A stretch of DNA of 37,655 bases from Bacillota bacterium (lineage in GTDB: Bacteria > Bacillota > Clostridia > Oscillospirales > Ruminococcaceae): positions 1 through 37,655 of the forward strand of contig JAKPUQ010000192.1 in the NCBI GenBank assembly GCA_029572815.1, read 5' to 3'. Of this stretch, positions 1 through 8,311 are shown in pieces. Position numbers and translations under genes: made by a program. The notes under the pieces were generated by a model. That model was not told where the DNA came from and searched no databases. It saw only the letters and a list, made by a program, of their open reading frames with translations. Position 1 is the stretch's first letter, and the number at the start of each line of letters is the position of its first letter.

Positions 1-19
1 TCTCCATTGCTATTGCCAC
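1..19 (-). CDS. Possible start of a divergent gene, cut by the window edge
   Basis: Only about six codons are visible. On the minus strand an AGGAGG ribosome-binding site (28-33) lies 8 nt before a GTG at 17-19, in frame with an ATG at 5-7. A TATAAT box lies at 54-59, but I see no matching -35. No product can be named. It is listed because it would make 60-300 a divergent intergenic region shared with the nfn operon. Confidence 0.25.
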
Positions 20-254
20 TCCTTGTTCCTCCTGTACACAAGCTCTTTCTCTTATTATACAGGATTTTTATTATTAGTGGCTCACTTTTTTATTATCATT
101 TGTGCCATATCTGGCTCAGTTTTATTTTAGCATACATAGGGATTATATCACGGCATTATGCCGCCTCTTTTCATTTTTTCCACACATTTCCGCCTTTGGC
201 AGGGCTTTCCCTGACAATCGTCAGCAACTCAATCATCACAAAAATATCGATATC

Positions 255-270
255 GGAATATCGATATTCC
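255..270. promoter_or_regulatory. Perfect 16-bp palindrome, candidate operator
   Basis: GGAATATCGATATTCC is its own reverse complement, and its core ATATCGATAT recurs at 244-253. It ends 10 bp upstream of the putative -35 of the nfnAB-rex promoter. It does not match the usual Rex operator pattern TTGTTAA-N4-TTAACAA, so if functional it probably binds a different regulator. Confidence 0.35.
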
Positions 271-280
271 GCTGTTATAT

Positions 281-309
281 TTGTGCAACAGGGTTTTGTG
301 TGATATAAT
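281..309 (+). promoter_or_regulatory. Putative promoter of nfnAB-rex
   Basis: TATAAT at 304-309 is preceded at 17 bp by TTGTGC (281-286), a weak -35. The implied leader is about 90 nt, up to the AAGGAAGG ribosome-binding site (393-400) of nfnA. Confidence 0.5.
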
Positions 310-408
310 ATTGAATATATCAATGCTGAGCCTGTATCTGCGGCAGTCAATGGGGACGGCTGCGGAAGTGACCCGCACAGCAAATCTATTGTAAGGAAGG
401 TATGGACT

Positions 409-1248
409 ATGTTTGAAATTCTTGAAAAAAGAAGCCTCAACCCCACTGTTACCCTCATGCGCATAAACGCTCCCAAGGTAGCAAGGAAGGCTGAACCCGG
501 ACAGTTCATAATTTTAAGGACAGACGCCGACGGAGAGCGTATTCCTCTCACTATCGCTGATTTTGACCGTGAGAAGGGCTCCGTTACTATCATTTTCCAG
601 ATAGTTGGCGCTACAACAGAAAAGCTCAATCACCTCAATGAGGGCGACTGCCTTCAGGACTTCGTTGGCCCCCTCGGCAGAGCTACAGAGACAGAGGGCC
701 TCAAGAAGGTCGCTGTTGTCGGCGGCGGCGTAGGCTGCGCTATCGCTTACCCCGTAGCCAAGAAGCTCCACGAGCTGGGCGTTGAGGTGCATTCAATAGT
801 TGGTTTCAGAAACAAGGACCTCGTTATCCTCGAGGACGAGTTCAGAGCTTCAAGCTCTAAGTTCGTGCTCATGAGCGACGACGGTACAGCAGGTGAGAAG
901 GGTCTGGTCACAGACGCCCTCAAGAAGCTCATCGAAAGCGGCGAGAAGTATGACAGAGTCATAACTATCGGTCCCCTTATCATGATGAAGTTCGTCTGTC
1001 GTCTCACCAAGGAGTACGAGATACCCACTGTTGCTTCCATGAACCCCATTATGATAGACGGTACGGGAATGTGCGGCGGCTGCCGCCTTACTGTGGGCGG
1101 TCAGACAAAGTTCGCCTGCGTTGACGGTCCCGAATTTGACGGTCATCTCATAGACTTCGACGAGGCTATGGCAAGAGGTGCTATGTATAAGCCCTTCGAG
1201 CGCCACGCTTATGAGGAAGCCTGCAATCTGTTCAAGGAGGTAAAGTGA
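409..1248 (+). CDS. nfnA: NfnA: ferredoxin:NADP+ oxidoreductase small subunit (FAD/NAD, [2Fe-2S])
   Basis: Small subunit of the NADH-dependent reduced ferredoxin:NADP+ oxidoreductase, a cytoplasmic flavin-based electron-bifurcating transhydrogenase; the family is also annotated as sulfide/dihydroorotate dehydrogenase electron-transfer subunit. The 279 residues show a FAD-binding beta-barrel (RIPLTIADFD), a nucleotide-binding segment GGGVGCAIAYP, and a C-terminal cysteine cluster in GTGMCGGCRLTV followed by FACVDGPEFDG, which fits the [2Fe-2S] site of this family. The length is normal. The ATG at 409 lies 8 nt after AAGGAAGG. The stop is one base before nfnB, so the subunits are co-translated. 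A stand-alone PyrK is the alternative, but the nfnB neighbour decides for Nfn. Confidence 0.9.
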   Translation: MFEILEKRSLNPTVTLMRINAPKVARKAEPGQFIILRTDADGERIPLTIADFDREKGSVTIIFQIVGATTEKLNHLNEGDCLQDFVGPLGRATETEGLKKVAVVGGGVGCAIAYPVAKKLHELGVEVHSIVGFRNKDLVILEDEFRASSSKFVLMSDDGTAGEKGLVTDALKKLIESGEKYDRVITIGPLIMMKFVCRLTKEYEIPTVASMNPIMIDGTGMCGGCRLTVGGQTKFACVDGPEFDGHLIDFDEAMARGAMYKPFERHAYEEACNLFKEVK

Positions 1249-1249
1249 T

Positions 1250-2635
1250 ATGCCTAATATGTCGCCTACAAGAAACGAGATGCCTGTACAGGCTCCCGAT
1301 GTGAGAAACAAGAACTTCAGCGAGGTAGCTCTCGGATATACCGAAGAGCAGGCTATCGACGAGGCTAAGAGATGCCTTAACTGCAAGAACAAGCCCTGCT
1401 CAACAGGCTGCCCCGTACAGATAGATATCCCCGCCTTCATCGCCCAGGTGGCTGAGGGCAATTTCGCAGAGGCTTACAAGATAATCACAAAGTCAAGCTC
1501 ACTTCCCGCTGTCTGCGGAAGAGTATGTCCTCAGGAGACACAGTGCGAGAGCAAGTGCGTAAGAGGCATAAAGGGTGAGCCCGTTGCTATCGGCAGACTG
1601 GAGCGCTTCGTGGCTGACTGGCACAATGCACAGCCCGAGGCTCCCGTTGAAAAGCCCGCTCCCAACGGTCACAAGGCTGCTGTTATCGGCTCAGGTCCTT
1701 CGGGTCTTGCCTGCGCAGGCGACCTTGCAAAGAAGGGCTATGACGTTACTATATTCGAGGCTCTCCACGTTGCCGGAGGAGTTCTCTCCTACGGTATCCC
1801 CGAGTTCAGACTTCCCAAGTCCATCGTTCAGAAGGAAATAGGAGGCCTCAAGGCTCTGGGTGTAAAGGTAGAGACAAATACAGTTGTCGGCAAGACCATC
1901 TCAGTTGACGAGCTTATGAAGGAGGAGGGCTTCGAGAGCATTTTTATCGGCTCAGGCGCAGGTCTCCCCAGATTTATGAATATCCCCGGCGAGAACCTCA
2001 ACGGCGTTTACTCCGCTAACGAGTTCCTCACCCGTATCAACCTTATGAAGGCTTATAAGGAAGGCAGCGCTACTCCCATCAAGGCAGGCACAAAGGCTGT
2101 TATCGTAGGCGGCGGAAACGTTGCCATGGACGCAGCTCGCTGTGCTAAGAGACTGGGCGCTGAGGTCTATATAGTATACAGACGTACCGAGGCTGAGCTC
2201 CCCGCAAGAGCTGAGGAAGTAGAGCACGCCAAGGAAGAGGGCATCATCTTCAAGTTCCTCACCAATCCCGTTGAGATAGAGGCTACAGAGGACGGCTGGG
2301 TAAAGAGCGTTCACTGTCAGCAGATGGAGCTCTCAGAGCCCGATGCTTCAGGCAGAGCTAAGCCCGTTCCGATAGAGGGCGCCTTCATCGACGTCGACGC
2401 TGACTGCGTTATCATGTCTATCGGTACCTCGCCAAATCCCCTTATCAAGTCCACCACAGAGGGACTCGATACCCAGAAGTGGGGCGGTATCATCGCTGAC
2501 GAGGACGGCCTTACCTCCAAGGAGGGCGTTTACGCAGGCGGTGACGCCGTAACAGGCGCTGCTACAGTTATCCTCGCTATGGGAGCCGGCAAGAAGGCTG
2601 CCGCAGCTATGGACCAGTATATGCAGAACAAGTGA
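1250..2635 (+). CDS. nfnB: NfnB: large subunit of the Nfn transhydrogenase (glutamate synthase small-chain-like)
   Basis: Large bifurcating subunit, homologous to the small chain of NADPH glutamate synthase and often annotated gltA. The 461 residues start with cysteine-rich [4Fe-4S] segments (CLNCKNKPCSTGCP and CGRVCPQETQCESKC), followed by a FAD Rossmann motif VIGSGPSGLACAG and a second dinucleotide motif VIVGGGNVAMDAARCA for NADP(H). With NfnA it couples NADPH, NADH and ferredoxin pools, which suits a fermentative anaerobe. No glutamate synthase large subunit is nearby, so glutamate synthesis is unlikely. It follows nfnA by one base and precedes rex by 22 bases. Confidence 0.9.
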   Translation: MPNMSPTRNEMPVQAPDVRNKNFSEVALGYTEEQAIDEAKRCLNCKNKPCSTGCPVQIDIPAFIAQVAEGNFAEAYKIITKSSSLPAVCGRVCPQETQCESKCVRGIKGEPVAIGRLERFVADWHNAQPEAPVEKPAPNGHKAAVIGSGPSGLACAGDLAKKGYDVTIFEALHVAGGVLSYGIPEFRLPKSIVQKEIGGLKALGVKVETNTVVGKTISVDELMKEEGFESIFIGSGAGLPRFMNIPGENLNGVYSANEFLTRINLMKAYKEGSATPIKAGTKAVIVGGGNVAMDAARCAKRLGAEVYIVYRRTEAELPARAEEVEHAKEEGIIFKFLTNPVEIEATEDGWVKSVHCQQMELSEPDASGRAKPVPIEGAFIDVDADCVIMSIGTSPNPLIKSTTEGLDTQKWGGIIADEDGLTSKEGVYAGGDAVTGAATVILAMGAGKKAAAAMDQYMQNK

Positions 2636-2657
2636 GCCTTCTCCACGGAGGTATGAT

Positions 2658-3278
2658 ATGACTAAGAATATTACCTCACAGACCCTTTCGCGTCTCCCTA
2701 TGTACTTCAACTACCTGGATTCGCTCCCCGATGAGCGCAAGAAGGGCAATATCTCCGCTACCGCCATCGCCGAAGCTCTGGGGCTCAATGATGTGCAGGT
2801 CAGAAAGGACCTTGCTTCCGTCAGCAGCGGCGGCAGACCCAAGGTGGGATATTCCACAGCCGAGCTCATCGGCGATATCGGAAAGTTTCTCGGCTTTGCC
2901 AACCATGACAGGGTCGTGGTGGCAGGCATGGGCAACTTCGGCAGGGCTATGCTGGAGTACAACGGCTTTGAGGCTTACGGATTTGATATAGTCTGCGGCT
3001 TTGACTGCAACGAAAAACGGGTGGGAAGCTCCATAAATGGCAAGCCCGTCCGCCATATCGAAGAGCTGGAAAGCTTTTGCAGGGAAAATAATATCACTAT
3101 CGGCATAATCACCGTGCCCGAGACCGCGGCACAGGAGGTCTGTGACCGCATGGCTGAGGCTGGGATACGCTTTATCCTCAACTTCGCCGCAGTACACCTC
3201 AACGCTCCCAAGGGCGTTGCGGTACATAACGAGAATATTTCCCTGACCCTTGCAATGCTTGCAAGATGCAGCGGATAA
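2658..3278 (+). CDS. rex: Rex, redox-sensing transcriptional repressor
   Basis: Rex represses fermentation and redox genes when NADH is low and leaves DNA when it binds NADH. The 206 residues have the family's N-terminal winged helix (LPMYFNYLDSL, then LGLNDVQVRKDLASVS) and a Rossmann domain with the nucleotide loop GMGNFGRAML. The length is typical. The ATG at 2658 lies 6 nt after GGAGG (2647-2651). Co-transcription with nfnAB puts the NADH sensor in the same unit as an enzyme that moves electrons between NADH, NADPH and ferredoxin. An intrinsic terminator follows directly. Confidence 0.95.
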   Translation: MTKNITSQTLSRLPMYFNYLDSLPDERKKGNISATAIAEALGLNDVQVRKDLASVSSGGRPKVGYSTAELIGDIGKFLGFANHDRVVVAGMGNFGRAMLEYNGFEAYGFDIVCGFDCNEKRVGSSINGKPVRHIEELESFCRENNITIGIITVPETAAQEVCDRMAEAGIRFILNFAAVHLNAPKGVAVHNENISLTLAMLARCSG

Positions 3279-3280
3279 TA

Positions 3281-3315
3281 AAAAGGGACTGCTTGTTGCA
3301 GTCCCTTTTATTATA
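3281..3315. terminator. Bidirectional intrinsic terminator between rex and the lectin-like gene
   Basis: A 12-bp perfect stem (3281-3292 with 3298-3309) and a TTGTT loop, with a T-rich flank on one side and an A-rich flank on the other. It serves rex on the plus strand and probably the convergent gene at 3334. Confidence 0.85.
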
Positions 3316-3333
3316 TTCGTTTTTTGGGAATTA

Positions 3334-3942
3334 TCAGACTAATCTGAAGAAATTATTTCTATTGGAATTAAATATTTCATCAGAACTGCCGCCCTTGTAA
3401 ATACGTACAATTCTCAGTGTTCCGTCCTTCTCAAAGAAATAATAATAATTACAGTTGCCTTTTTCTACTGTCAGCGTGCTGCTGTATGTATAGCTGTGAT
3501 ATAAAGGACGTATATCATCTTTGCTGAATACTGCATAAACAACGATATTTCCGTCTGTCTGAAAAGCTATCTTAAGCTTGCTGATAATTTTATTTGTGCC
3601 GGGATATTTCTTACCTAAGTATGCAGTATTATTCAGAGTCTTTTTGATCTTTTTTGTCTTATTGTTATAGATATAGAGTTTTCCTGAAGGCTCAGCAATA
3701 AGAGAATAATCGCCATTCTGCATGATAACAGTTTTTGCTCTGGGGTTCAGATCAAAACTATACAGTTCTGGTCTCTTATAATTGCCGCTGTCAACCATTA
3801 TAAGAGAAAAACCATAGTCATATGCTGCATCAGCTACGATAGCGTTATTGCTGAAAGATAATGTGCTGCCTGCAATGCCTGTTGCGGGAACAGCTGTGAG
3901 GGTGAGTGCCATGAGTAATCCGAGGATCTTTGCTTTTTTCAT
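3334..3942 (-). CDS. Secreted protein with a bulb-lectin-like motif
   Basis: 202 residues. The N-terminus MKKAKILGLLMALTLTAVPA is a clear signal peptide and there is no lipobox, so the product should be exported. The mature part is rich in Tyr, Asn and Lys and contains FQTDGNIVVY, which matches the QxDxNxVxY mannose-binding motif of B-lectins. Two weaker related strands are VIMQNGDYSLIAE and FFEKDGTLRIV, so a three-fold B-lectin-like prism is plausible. Most B-lectins have three good motifs; only one is canonical here, so sugar binding is an inference. The ATG at 3942 follows an AAAGGAG-type site. It has its own perfect promoter and a leader containing an inverted repeat. Confidence 0.65.
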   Translation of the reverse strand: MKKAKILGLLMALTLTAVPATGIAGSTLSFSNNAIVADAAYDYGFSLIMVDSGNYKRPELYSFDLNPRAKTVIMQNGDYSLIAEPSGKLYIYNNKTKKIKKTLNNTAYLGKKYPGTNKIISKLKIAFQTDGNIVVYAVFSKDDIRPLYHSYTYSSTLTVEKGNCNYYYFFEKDGTLRIVRIYKGGSSDEIFNSNRNNFFRLV

Positions 3943-3979
3943 AATAATTCTCCTTTTAAATAGATTTGATTTATACTAA

Positions 3980-4006
3980 TTGTTTATTGTCGCTAACAAT
4001 AAACAA
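3980..4006 (-). promoter_or_regulatory. Inverted repeat in the leader of the secreted lectin-like gene
   Basis: TTGTTTATTG (3980-3989) and CAATAAACAA (3997-4006) form a perfect 10-bp inverted repeat around a 7-nt loop, between the predicted transcription start (about 4018) and the ATG. There is no T tail. It could be an operator or an mRNA-stabilising 5' hairpin. Confidence 0.5.
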
Positions 4007-4024
4007 GCAGTAGCAAGTAAATAT

Positions 4025-4053
4025 ATTATACATTGTATCTTCTTGTTTGTCAA
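4025..4053 (-). promoter_or_regulatory. Consensus promoter of the secreted lectin-like gene
   Basis: On the minus strand TTGACA (4048-4053), a 17-bp spacer and TATAAT (4025-4030) match the housekeeping sigma factor consensus exactly. The predicted leader is about 75 nt. Confidence 0.8.
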
Positions 4054-4314
4054 GTGCTTTTGCGTAAATAGTTAGATATTATGAATATATCGTGCTTTTC
4101 GAGATGTCAGTGTTATGTTTGCCTTACATATCTAACACACATGAAAGAGTGGAAATTGTGCAGAGGCTATAAAATTTCCGAAAAAACTCACTGCTTGTCA
4201 GCGGCGGATAATATCCGCCTTCTTTATGCCCTTTTATAAGAGGAAACAAACTTCAACAGCCTGATTTTTACAATTTCTCCAAAATTGTACTGATCGTAAA
4301 AGCGAATTTTTATA

Positions 4315-4343
4315 TTGCAATTTGTTGCGATTTATGTTATTAT
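4315..4343 (+). promoter_or_regulatory. Putative carB promoter
   Basis: TTGCAA (4315-4320), a 17-bp spacer and TATTAT (4338-4343). This is an acceptable but not strong match, about 75 nt before the carB ribosome-binding site AGGAG (4414-4418). Confidence 0.45.
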
Positions 4344-4424
4344 ATAAGGTAAGAAGTTGCGCCATGACGTTTCATGGCAAATTTATCAACGTACATTTTT
4401 CCGTGTACGGGTCAGGAGAATAAT

Positions 4425-7400
4425 ATGCCAAAAAGACAGGATATCAACAAGATCATGATTATCGGCTCGGGTCCTATCATAATAGGACAGGCTTGTGAGT
4501 TCGACTATTCGGGTACTCAGGCCTGTAAGGCTCTGCGAAAGCTGGGCTATGAGATAGTTCTCGTAAACTCTAACCCCGCTACTATAATGACAGACCCTGA
4601 TGTTGCGGATATCACCTACATCGAACCCCTTAATCTGGAAAGACTTACCCAGATCATTGAGAAAGAGCGCCCCGATGCTCTCCTCCCCAACCTGGGCGGT
4701 CAGTCGGGTCTTAACCTCTGCTCCGAGCTGGACAAGGAAGGCGTGCTCAAGAAGTACAATGTCCAGGTAATAGGCGTTCAGGTTGACGCTATCGAGCGCG
4801 GTGAGGACCGTATCGAGTTCAAGAACGCTATGAGCGCTCTCGGCATCGGTATGCCCAAGAGCGAGGTAGCTTACTCCGTTGACGAGGCTGTAAAGATAGC
4901 TGAAAAGCTGAAATATCCTGTAGTTCTCCGTCCTGCCTACACCATGGGCGGCGCAGGCGGCGGAATGGTATACAATGTAGATGAGCTCAAGGTCGTATGT
5001 GCAAGAGGCCTTCAGGCTTCACTGGTAGGACAGGTTCTCGTTGAGGAATGTATCTTCGGCTGGGAGGAGCTTGAGCTTGAGGTAGTGCGTGACGCTGAAA
5101 ACAACAAGATCACAGTCTGCTTCATCGAGAACATCGATCCTATCGGCGTTCACACAGGCGATTCCTTCTGCTCTGCACCTATGCTCACAACGCCCGAGGA
5201 CGTTCAGAAGGAACTCCAGGAGATGTCATACAGGATCATCGAGTCTATCGAGGTTATCGGCGGCTGTAACTGCCAGTTCGCAAGAGACCCCGAGACAGGA
5301 CGCATCGTCGTTATCGAGATCAACCCCAGAACTTCACGTTCTTCCGCACTTGCTTCCAAGGCAACAGGCTTCCCCATCGCTCTCGTTTCAGCTATGCTTG
5401 CCTGCGGTCTCACACTGAAGGATATCCCCTGCGGCAAGTACGGCTCTCTTGACAAGTACGTTCCCGACGGAGATTATATAGTTATCAAGTTTGCTCGCTG
5501 GGCTTTCGAGAAGTTCAAGGGCGCTGAGGACAAGCTTGGCACTCAGATGAGAGCTGTCGGCGAGGTAATGAGCATCGGCAAGACCTACAAGGAGGCGTTC
5601 CAGAAGGCTATCCGCTCACTGGAGACAGGCAGATACGGCCTCGGCTTTGCAAAGAACTTCAATAATATGACCAAGGAAGAGCTCATTTCAGAGCTCCGCT
5701 TCCCCACCAGCGAGAGACAGTTCGTTATGTACGAGGCTCTCCGCAAGGGCGCAACAGTTGACGAGCTCCACGAGCTCACTAAGATAAAGAAGTACTTCAT
5801 CGAGCAAATGAAGGAGCTTGTTGACGAGGAGGAGGCTCTCCTTGCTAACAAGGGCTCCGTTCCCGCTGCCGACGCACTGAAGCAGGCTAAGCTAGACGGC
5901 TTCTCAGACCGTTACCTCAGCTCTCTCCTTGATGTTACCGAGGAGGAGATCAGAAATGCCCGCATGGCTATCGGCGTTAAGGAGGCCTGGGAGGGCGTTC
6001 ACGTAAGCGGTACAGAGAATGCAGCTTACTACTACTCAACATATCACCTTGACGAGGACAAGAGCCCCGTAAGCACAGAAAAGCCCAAGATCATGATCCT
6101 GGGCGGCGGTCCCAACAGAATAGGTCAGGGTATCGAATTCGACTACTGCTGCGTTCACGCTGCACTTGCTCTCAAGAAGCTGGGCTTTGAGTCCATCATC
6201 GTAAACTGCAACCCCGAGACAGTTTCCACTGACTATGATACATCTGATAAGCTCTATTTCGAGCCCCTTGCTCTTGAGGACGTTCTCGCTATCCACGAGA
6301 AGGAAAAGCCCGTCGGCGTTATCGCTCAGTTCGGCGGACAGACTCCTCTCAACCTTGCAAACGACCTGAAGAAGTACGGCGTAAATATCCTGGGTACAAC
6401 TCCCGAGACCATCGACCTTGCTGAGGACCGTGACCACTTCCGCGCTATGATGGACAAGCTGGGCATTCCTATGCCTGAGGCAGGTATGGCTGTAAACGCT
6501 GACGAGGCTATCGCTATCGCAAACAAGATCGGCTATCCTGTAATGGTTCGTCCTTCCTACGTTCTCGGCGGACGCGGAATGGAGATTGTTCACGATGACG
6601 AGATGATGAAAGTCTACATGAACGCTGCTGTCGGCGTAACTCCCGACAGACCTATCCTCATCGACCGCTTCCTCAACCACGCTACAGAGTGCGAGGCTGA
6701 CGCTATCTCAGACGGTACAAACTGCTTCGTTCCCTGTGTTATGGAGCATATCGAGCTTGCAGGCGTGCATTCGGGCGACTCAGCTTGTATCCTGCCTTCA
6801 AAGAACCTGACAGAGAAGCAGGTAGCTACTATCAAGGAATACACAAAGAAGATCGCTGTTGAGATGAACGTTTGCGGTCTCATGAATATGCAGTACGCTA
6901 TCGAGGGCGATACAGTTTACGTTCTCGAGGCTAATCCCCGTGCATCAAGAACAGTTCCGCTGGTATCAAAGGTATGTGACATCAACATGGTACGTATCGC
7001 AACAGATATCATCACTTCAAAGCTCACAGGCAGACCTTCACCCGTTCCCGAGCTCAAGGATAAGCAGATCGGTCACTACGGCGTAAAGGAAGCTGTATTC
7101 CCCTTCAATATGTTCCAGGAGGTAGATCCCCTTCTCGGACCCGAGATGCGTTCAACAGGCGAAGTTCTCGGTATTTCTCCTTCCTTCGGCGAGGCTTATT
7201 ACAAGGCTCAGGAGGCTACAAAGAACAAGCTCCCTCTGGAGGGAACAGTTCTCCTCAGCGTATGCGACAGAGACAAGCCCGAGCTTGTTGACATCGCTAA
7301 GTCCTTCAACGAGCTTGGTTTCAAGATCATCGCTACAGGCAAGAGCTATGAGATGATCAAGGATGCAGGCATCCCCTGCGAAAAGATCTTCAAGATCTAT

Positions 7401-7646
7401 GAGGGACGTCCCAATATCGCAGACCAGATCGCTAACGGTGAGATCCAGATGATAATCAATACCCCCGCAGGCAAGACCAGCGCTCACGATGACAGCTACA
7501 TCAGAAAGGCTGCTATCAAGCACAGAGTTCCCTACATGACAACTATGGCTGCTGCAAAGGCAAGTGCAGAGGGTATCAAGGCTATAAAGAACAACACACA
7601 CCTGGGCGTAAAGTCTCTCCAGGCTCATCACGCTGACATCAAGTAA
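4425..7646 (+). CDS. carB: Carbamoyl-phosphate synthase large subunit CarB
   Basis: Makes carbamoyl phosphate from bicarbonate, ammonia (from the glutaminase subunit) and two ATP, for pyrimidines and arginine. It has 1073 residues, the full family length. Two homologous ATP-grasp halves are visible: the first starts KIMIIGSGPIIIGQACEFDY, the second KIMILGGGPNRIGQGIEFDY near residue 560. A C-terminal methylglyoxal-synthase-like allosteric domain starts near SVCDRDKPELVDIAKSF. I place the start at 4425 (MPKRQDINK) because AGGAG lies 6 nt upstream and MPKR is the usual N-terminus; the open frame begins earlier, at 4374, without a ribosome-binding site. No carA is adjacent. Confidence 0.97.
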   Translation: MPKRQDINKIMIIGSGPIIIGQACEFDYSGTQACKALRKLGYEIVLVNSNPATIMTDPDVADITYIEPLNLERLTQIIEKERPDALLPNLGGQSGLNLCSELDKEGVLKKYNVQVIGVQVDAIERGEDRIEFKNAMSALGIGMPKSEVAYSVDEAVKIAEKLKYPVVLRPAYTMGGAGGGMVYNVDELKVVCARGLQASLVGQVLVEECIFGWEELELEVVRDAENNKITVCFIENIDPIGVHTGDSFCSAPMLTTPEDVQKELQEMSYRIIESIEVIGGCNCQFARDPETGRIVVIEINPRTSRSSALASKATGFPIALVSAMLACGLTLKDIPCGKYGSLDKYVPDGDYIVIKFARWAFEKFKGAEDKLGTQMRAVGEVMSIGKTYKEAFQKAIRSLETGRYGLGFAKNFNNMTKEELISELRFPTSERQFVMYEALRKGATVDELHELTKIKKYFIEQMKELVDEEEALLANKGSVPAADALKQAKLDGFSDRYLSSLLDVTEEEIRNARMAIGVKEAWEGVHVSGTENAAYYYSTYHLDEDKSPVSTEKPKIMILGGGPNRIGQGIEFDYCCVHAALALKKLGFESIIVNCNPETVSTDYDTSDKLYFEPLALEDVLAIHEKEKPVGVIAQFGGQTPLNLANDLKKYGVNILGTTPETIDLAEDRDHFRAMMDKLGIPMPEAGMAVNADEAIAIANKIGYPVMVRPSYVLGGRGMEIVHDDEMMKVYMNAAVGVTPDRPILIDRFLNHATECEADAISDGTNCFVPCVMEHIELAGVHSGDSACILPSKNLTEKQVATIKEYTKKIAVEMNVCGLMNMQYAIEGDTVYVLEANPRASRTVPLVSKVCDINMVRIATDIITSKLTGRPSPVPELKDKQIGHYGVKEAVFPFNMFQEVDPLLGPEMRSTGEVLGISPSFGEAYYKAQEATKNKLPLEGTVLLSVCDRDKPELVDIAKSFNELGFKIIATGKSYEMIKDAGIPCEKIFKIYEGRPNIADQIANGEIQMIINTPAGKTSAHDDSYIRKAAIKHRVPYMTTMAAAKASAEGIKAIKNNTHLGVKSLQAHHADIK

Positions 7647-7654
7647 GATATAAA

Positions 7655-8274
7655 ATGGACAACAATTACAATAACGATCAGAATTATTCGGGAGCGCCCA
7701 ACAGCGGCGCTGCTCCCGAGCCGCAGTACGGCAGTCAGCACAGCTTCACAGGCTCTTCCGCAGAGCAGTATGGCACTCAGTCGGCAGGCGCCTACGACCC
7801 TCAGCAGAGTGCTCCCGACTACGGCAGTGCTCCGTCAAACGGCGGCTATCCCCAGCAGAACAGCCCCAACTACGGCAGTCAGCCCTACGGTGCTCCCGCA
7901 AGCTACGGCTATCCTCAGCAGAGCGGTCTCAACTACGGCGGTCAGCCCATGAACGGCTACGAACAGCCCTACCCTGCGCCTGATTTCTACACTCAGATGA
8001 ACGATCCCTATGCTGCCCCCCTCCGGATAGCACCGGCGGAAAGGCTGTAGCTTCACTGGTAATGGGAATAATCAGCTTTCTGACATGGTGTATACCTGTT
8101 ATGGGCTCCTGTGTCAGCCTCATCGGTCTGATCCTCGGTTTTCAGTCGCGTAAAGGCTCCAGCAAGGGAATGGCTATCGCAGGTATCGTCCTCTCGTCAA
8201 TAACCTTAGCGGTCAGCCTGGTAATAAACGTCTTGTTTGTCGTCAGGATCGTGAGCGAGATGAGTACGGCATGA
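7655..8274 (+). CDS. Q/N/G-rich DUF4190-type membrane protein, frameshifted
   Basis: Two frames together encode one protein. 7655-8050 gives a low-complexity N-terminal tail rich in Gln, Tyr, Gly, Pro and Ser with loose repeats such as NGGYPQQNSPNYGSQ. The DUF4190 domain lies in the next frame: two hydrophobic segments (MGIISFLTWCIPVMG, then IAGIVLSSITLAVSLVINV), visible to the stop at 8274. The frames meet at a C6 run (8016-8021). Adding one C gives AAPPDSTGGKAVASLVMG, which parallels the intact paralogue at 8312 (EDNSGKATGSMVCG). It starts 8 bases after carB with a poor ribosome-binding site. The function of DUF4190 proteins is unknown. Either the C run is miscalled or the gene is truly split. 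Confidence 0.7.
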
Positions 8275-8311
8275 TCACCGATCATAAAGTTTTATAAAGG
8301 AGTTTAATGTT

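Larger units (their letters stand above)
60..408. other. Upstream region of the nfnAB-rex operon with palindromes
   Basis: No credible gene lies here; the short ORFs have no ribosome-binding site or recognisable family. The region holds an inverted repeat CGGCATTATGCCG (151-163), two copies of ATATCGATAT (244-253 and 258-267), the second inside a perfect 16-bp palindrome (255-270), then the putative nfn promoter and a leader of about 90 nt. The palindromes abut the -35 side of the promoter, a usual place for an operator. Confidence 0.5.
3943..4424. other. Divergent intergenic region (482 bp)
   Basis: No credible gene lies here. The left part holds the promoter and leader of the secreted protein; the right part holds the carB promoter. 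Between them a compact hairpin (4203-4209 with 4213-4219, arms GGCGGAT/ATCCGCC) stands alone without a clear T run; it could be a remnant terminator or a protein-binding site. I see no PyrR-type attenuator or riboswitch before carB. Confidence 0.5.

Noticed and set aside
7..303. 98-codon ORF at the left end
   Set aside because: It has no ribosome-binding site, an odd Phe/Ile/His/Tyr composition, and covers the palindromes upstream of the nfn promoter.
4141..4250. Short plus-strand ORF (about 31 codons) before carB
   Set aside because: There is no ribosome-binding site and the hairpin at 4203-4219 lies inside it; nothing supports translation.
8015..8023. Programmed -1 frameshift at the C6 run of the first DUF4190 gene
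   Set aside because: The heptamer C-CCC-CTC is a poor slippery site for the A-site codon and I see no convincing stimulatory structure; a run-length change is simpler.
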